64,000 bases of DNA, taken from assembly GCF_000717915.1 (NCBI RefSeq), contig NZ_JOCX01000002.1, positions 1-64,000 of the forward strand. Reading direction: 5' to 3'. A model generated the notes under the pieces. That model was given only the letters and a program-made list of their open reading frames with translations. It made no database searches and was not told the DNA's origin. Position 1 is the stretch's first letter, and each line of letters starts with the position of its first letter. The DNA is from Streptomyces sp. NRRL S-244 (GTDB taxonomy: Bacteria; Actinomycetota; Actinomycetes; Streptomycetales; Streptomycetaceae). The position numbers were made by a program, and so were the translations under genes. This document shows positions 61,621-64,000 of the stretch, in pieces.

Positions 61621-62226
61621 GTGTTCGACTTCGCCGTCTTCGGATCCCTATTTCTCACGCTTTTCGTGATTATGGACCCCCCGGGGATCACGCCGATCTT
61701 CCTCGCCCTGACCTCGGGCCGACCCGCCAAGGTGCAGCGCCGCATGGCCTGGCAGGCCGTCTGCGTGGCCTTCGGCGTCATCGCCGTCTTCGGCATCTGC
61801 GGCCAGCAGATCCTGGACTACCTGCACGTCTCCGTCCCCGCGCTGATGATCGCGGGCGGTCTGCTGCTCCTGCTCATCGCGCTCGACCTGCTCACCGGCA
61901 AGAACGACGAGCCCAAGCAGACCAAGGACGTGAACGTCGCCCTCGTGCCGCTCGGCATGCCGCTGCTCGCCGGTCCCGGTGCGATCGTCTCCGTCATCCT
62001 CGCCGTGCAGAAGGCGGACGGGGTCAGCGGGCAGGTCTCGGTCTGGCTGGCGATCATCGCCATGCACCTCGTGCTGTGGACCGCCATGCGCTACTCGCTG
62101 GTGATCATCCGGGTCATCAAGGACGGCGGCGTCGTCCTCGTGACGCGCCTCGCCGGCATGATGCTCTCCGCGATCGCCGTCCAGCAGATCATCAACGGCG
62201 TGCTCCAGGTCATCCACACGGCCTGA
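61621..62226 (+). CDS. MarC-family integral membrane protein
   Basis: 201 residues with six predicted helices. MDPPGITPIFLALTSG, the VPLGMPLLAGPGAI segment and RLAGMMLSAIAVQQIINGV are the family signatures. MarC was once linked to antibiotic resistance but this is now doubted; transport function is unknown. GTG 61621. It may be read with the PHP gene 80 nt upstream. Closed by a strong hairpin. Confidence 0.93.
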   Translation: MFDFAVFGSLFLTLFVIMDPPGITPIFLALTSGRPAKVQRRMAWQAVCVAFGVIAVFGICGQQILDYLHVSVPALMIAGGLLLLLIALDLLTGKNDEPKQTKDVNVALVPLGMPLLAGPGAIVSVILAVQKADGVSGQVSVWLAIIAMHLVLWTAMRYSLVIIRVIKDGGVVLVTRLAGMMLSAIAVQQIINGVLQVIHTA

Positions 62227-62256
62227 CCGCCGTCCGGCCTGCCCCCGCGCACGCGA

Positions 62257-62287
62257 ACGCCCCCGCACCGGATCGGTGCGGGGGCGT
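62257..62287 (+). terminator. 14-bp perfect hairpin with T-rich tail
   Basis: ACGCCCCCGCACCG (62257-62270), loop GAT, CGGTGCGGGGGCGT (62274-62287), followed by CGACGTCTTTG. Ends the PHP-marC unit, 31 nt past the stop. Confidence 0.85.
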
Positions 62288-62317
62288 CGACGTCTTTGTG
62301 CGGATGGTGCGGAAGCG

Positions 62318-62470
62318 TCAGGAGGACGCACTCTCGGCCGGTCGGATCAGAATGCGCTGGCCTACGGCGGCCGCCTGCTGCACGATCCGGTTGACGGAGG
62401 CCGCGTCCACGACGGTGCTGTCCACGGCAGATCCGTCGACATCGTCCAGGCGCAGAATCTCGAAGCGCAT
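62318..62470 (-). CDS. Small conserved acidic protein
   Basis: 50 residues, MRFEILRLDDVDGSAVDSTVV through RILIRPAESASS. AAGGGAGAAGCCCC before ATG 62470 is a strong ribosome site; the extra 21 residues of the longer frame to 62533 are untypical. A beta-helix-beta pattern (VVDAASVNRIVQQAAAVGQRI) is visible. The short length, good start and conserved style suggest a real gene of unknown function. Confidence 0.75.
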   Translation of the reverse strand: MRFEILRLDDVDGSAVDSTVVDAASVNRIVQQAAAVGQRILIRPAESASS

Positions 62471-62566
62471 GGGGCTTCTCCCTTCGTCAGTGTTCTCCTT
62501 GCACTGTTCCAACGAAGTGTAAGAGGCAAACATTCCCTACGCTAAAGAAATTTTTTCACTCGCTAA

Positions 62567-63424
62567 CTAACCTTGCGGGTGTGCGTCCCAGAACGAGGCC
62601 AGTGCACCCGCCGTGACCTGCGGATTCTCCGCATTGGGGGAGTGCTCGGTACCCGCCACGATCACCCGGGCCGCACCCAGTCGCCGTGTCATCTCGTCCA
62701 TCAGCGGGACCGGCCACGCGTAGTCGACCTCGCCGGACAGCACCAGCTTCGGCAGCTCCACGGCGCTCAGCCCGTCCACCCGGTCCGGCTCGGAGACCAG
62801 GATCCGGCCCGTGGAGATCAGCTGCTCGGGCACCGTGGCCAGCCACCGCCCGCGCAGGAACTCGGCGAGCTCGGGGGAGTCGGGCACCGCGTCCTCGGGG
62901 TCGAAGGACCGCATCGCCGTCCAGACGCCGGGCATGTCCTCGCGCATCGCCTCCAACGCGGCGACCAGCAGCTTCGTACGCTCCTGCTGGTCCTCGGCGA
63001 TCGCGGCCGGCCCGCTGCTCATCAGCGTGAGGGAGGCGAAGGGCGCCGAGTCGCGCATCACGGCGGCCCGCGCGATCAGCCCGCCCAGCGAGTGGCCGAC
63101 CAGGTGGACCGGACCCCCGTCCACGGCGGCGGCCTGGGCGAGTACGTCCTGCGCGAGCTCCGCCAGCGCGTACGCCGACTCCTCGCGCGGGCCGGGGCTC
63201 TCGTGCTGCCCCCGCCCGTCGACCGCGAGCACCCGGTACCCGGCGGCGGCCAGCGGTTCCAGGAGGCCGATGAAGTCCTCCTTGCTGCCCGTGAACCCGG
63301 GGACCAGCAGGGCGGTGCCGCGGACCGGCTCGCCGGCCTCGTGCACGGCGAAATCGCCGCGGGCGGTGGACAGGAGGTACGCGCGGGCACCGGAGGGCAG
63401 CGTGAGGCGGGGCGGCTTGCTCAT
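62567..63424 (-). CDS. Alpha/beta hydrolase
   Basis: 285 residues. The nucleophile elbow GHSLGG (110-115, S112), an acid in LSGEVDYAWPV and the late histidine in GTEHSPNAENP complete the triad. The oxyanion loop is VPGFTGSKED and DGRGQHESPG is usual for the family. No signal peptide, so cytosolic. ATG 63424. Substrate unknown (ester or peptide). Confidence 0.93.
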   Translation of the reverse strand: MSKPPRLTLPSGARAYLLSTARGDFAVHEAGEPVRGTALLVPGFTGSKEDFIGLLEPLAAAGYRVLAVDGRGQHESPGPREESAYALAELAQDVLAQAAAVDGGPVHLVGHSLGGLIARAAVMRDSAPFASLTLMSSGPAAIAEDQQERTKLLVAALEAMREDMPGVWTAMRSFDPEDAVPDSPELAEFLRGRWLATVPEQLISTGRILVSEPDRVDGLSAVELPKLVLSGEVDYAWPVPLMDEMTRRLGAARVIVAGTEHSPNAENPQVTAGALASFWDAHPQG

Positions 63425-63487
63425 GGGCCAGAGGCTACCGGCCCGAGGTTACCGGCGCGTAGGGGCGGTGTGTACGGCCCGGACACG

Positions 63488-63527
63488 CCGGTGGCCCGGA
63501 CCCCTCGGAAGGGGACCGGGCCACCGG
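63488..63527 (-). terminator. Long hairpin after the right-edge gene
   Basis: CCGGTGGCCCGG (63488-63499) pairs with CCGGGCCACCGG (63516-63527); a further CCCCT / AGGGG pair lies inside after an A-A mismatch, around a CGGA loop. It is 16 nt past the stop at 63543 and so terminates the partial gene. Confidence 0.85.
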
Positions 63528-63542
63528 ACGGCGCAGCGGGGA

Positions 63543-64000
63543 TCAGGCCTCCGTGGTCTCCGCGGCGGGAGCGACGGCCTTGCGGGTCCGCGTGCGCTTC
63601 GGCTTCGCGGGGGCCTCCTCGGCCACCGGCGCCGCCGGAGCCTCGACGACGGCAGCGGCGGCCTTGCGGGTCCGGGTGCGCTTCGGCTTGGCCGCGGCCT
63701 CCTCGGTCACCGCGACGGCCTCGGCGGCCGGAGCGGCCACCGCGGCCTTGCGGGTCCGCGTGGTGGGCGCGCTGCGGCGGACCTTGACCGGGGGCTCCAC
63801 GGGCGGGGCCACCTGGAAGTCCGGCTCCGGGGCCGCGTCGACGACCTTGCGGGTCCGGGTCCGGCGGGCCTTGACCACGGTCTCCGCGGCCGGAGCCTCG
63901 GCGATCGGGGTCACCTGGGCGAGGACGGGCTTCTGGGTCGGGACCCGGCGGGCCCGGACCGGCTCGGTCTTGACCGGCTCGGCCTTGACGGGCTCGGCCT
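63543..64000 (-). CDS. Basic repetitive C-terminal tail of a protein cut by the right edge
   Basis: The frame is open through the right edge; 5' end missing. The visible ~152 residues are AEPVK-type repeats followed by at least four RTRTRK or RTRKA motifs separated by Ala/Glu/Pro linkers (KPKRTRTRKA twice). This is a disordered, strongly basic nucleic-acid-binding tail. In streptomycetes such tails end DEAD-box RNA helicases, and from memory such a helicase lies here in S. coelicolor. The helicase domain is not in the window, so that identity is inference. A GTG at 63914 is internal, not the start. Confidence 0.75.
   Translation of the reverse strand, partial: AEPVKAEPVKTEPVRARRVPTQKPVLAQVTPIAEAPAAETVVKARRTRTRKVVDAAPEPDFQVAPPVEPPVKVRRSAPTTRTRKAAVAAPAAEAVAVTEEAAAKPKRTRTRKAAAAVVEAPAAPVAEEAPAKPKRTRTRKAVAPAAETTEA

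Noticed and set aside
1..64000. CRISPR arrays, tRNA or rRNA genes, IS elements, phage or integrase genes
   Set aside because: None seen; no cloverleaf with conserved T-loop/CCA, no direct-repeat/spacer arrays and no transposase motifs. By-eye reading cannot fully exclude a tRNA.
1..64000. A toxin-antitoxin, defence or biosynthetic gene cluster
   Set aside because: No NRPS, PKS, lanthipeptide, retron, CBASS or restriction genes were recognised; the window is core metabolism and transport.

Overview
The window is chromosomal DNA from a high-GC actinobacterium, almost certainly a Streptomyces. Third codon positions are overwhelmingly G or C. GTG and TTG starts are common, coding density is high with many 4-8 nt stop/start overlaps, and the gene set (mshB for mycothiol, BldK-like oligopeptide transporters, LpqW-like lipoprotein, DivIVA-like and DUF3117 proteins) is actinobacterial. 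No rRNA, tRNA, CRISPR array, insertion sequence or prophage was seen. It reads as conserved core chromosome.

Layout. 1-9.4 kb, minus strand: a TPM-domain protein cut by the left edge, a PASTA-less Ser/Thr kinase with a PQQ-type propeller, and an anchor-flavoprotein-FeS succinate dehydrogenase/fumarate reductase operon. 9.75-14.3 kb: a 766-residue LpqW-like lipoprotein without transporter genes, then typA. 14.7-28.9 kb: two complete five-gene oligopeptide ABC transporter operons (binding protein, two permeases, two ATPases), the first a bldK candidate. Between them lie an orphan binding protein and a two-domain acetyltransferase. 29.2-36.7 kb: a small membrane protein, mshB, a membrane protein, a VanW/peptidoglycan-binding-like protein, then an ABC-2 exporter overlapping a LuxR-type two-component system. 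36.7-43.2 kb: SirB1-like and GNAT proteins (minus), ferredoxin fdxA, dapC, a repetitive secreted protein, a lytic-transglycosylase-like protein and dapE.

43.2-52.9 kb: LOG-family hydrolase, FolP2-like protein, DivIVA-like protein, tag, enoyl-CoA hydratase, DUF3117, O-methyltransferase, then sigE - zinc anti-sigma - htrA - tatB. 53-58.8 kb: mrp, DUF1003, a channel-less MgtE-N/CBS protein, a lipoprotein and corA. 59.2-64 kb: SUFU-domain protein, a zinc-ribbon protein, PHP phosphoesterase, MarC, a 50-residue protein, an alpha/beta hydrolase, and the basic repetitive C-terminal tail of a protein cut by the right edge.

From memory, the order from lpqW/typA through mshB, fdx, dapC/dapE, LOG, folP2, DivIVA-like, tag, DUF3117, O-methyltransferase, sigE-rseA-htrA-tatB, mrp and corA parallels M. 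tuberculosis Rv1165-Rv1239. That supports the assignments and marks the peptide transporter block as the Streptomyces-specific insertion. Working themes are lysine/diaminopimelate synthesis (dapC, dapE), envelope stress (sigE system), divalent metal handling (CorA, MgtE-N/CBS), thiol redox (mshB) and peptide uptake or signalling. Strong GC-rich hairpins close most transcription units. The least ordinary structures are nested palindromes inside the bldK-like operon and a 163-bp tandem duplication of the folP2 3' end.
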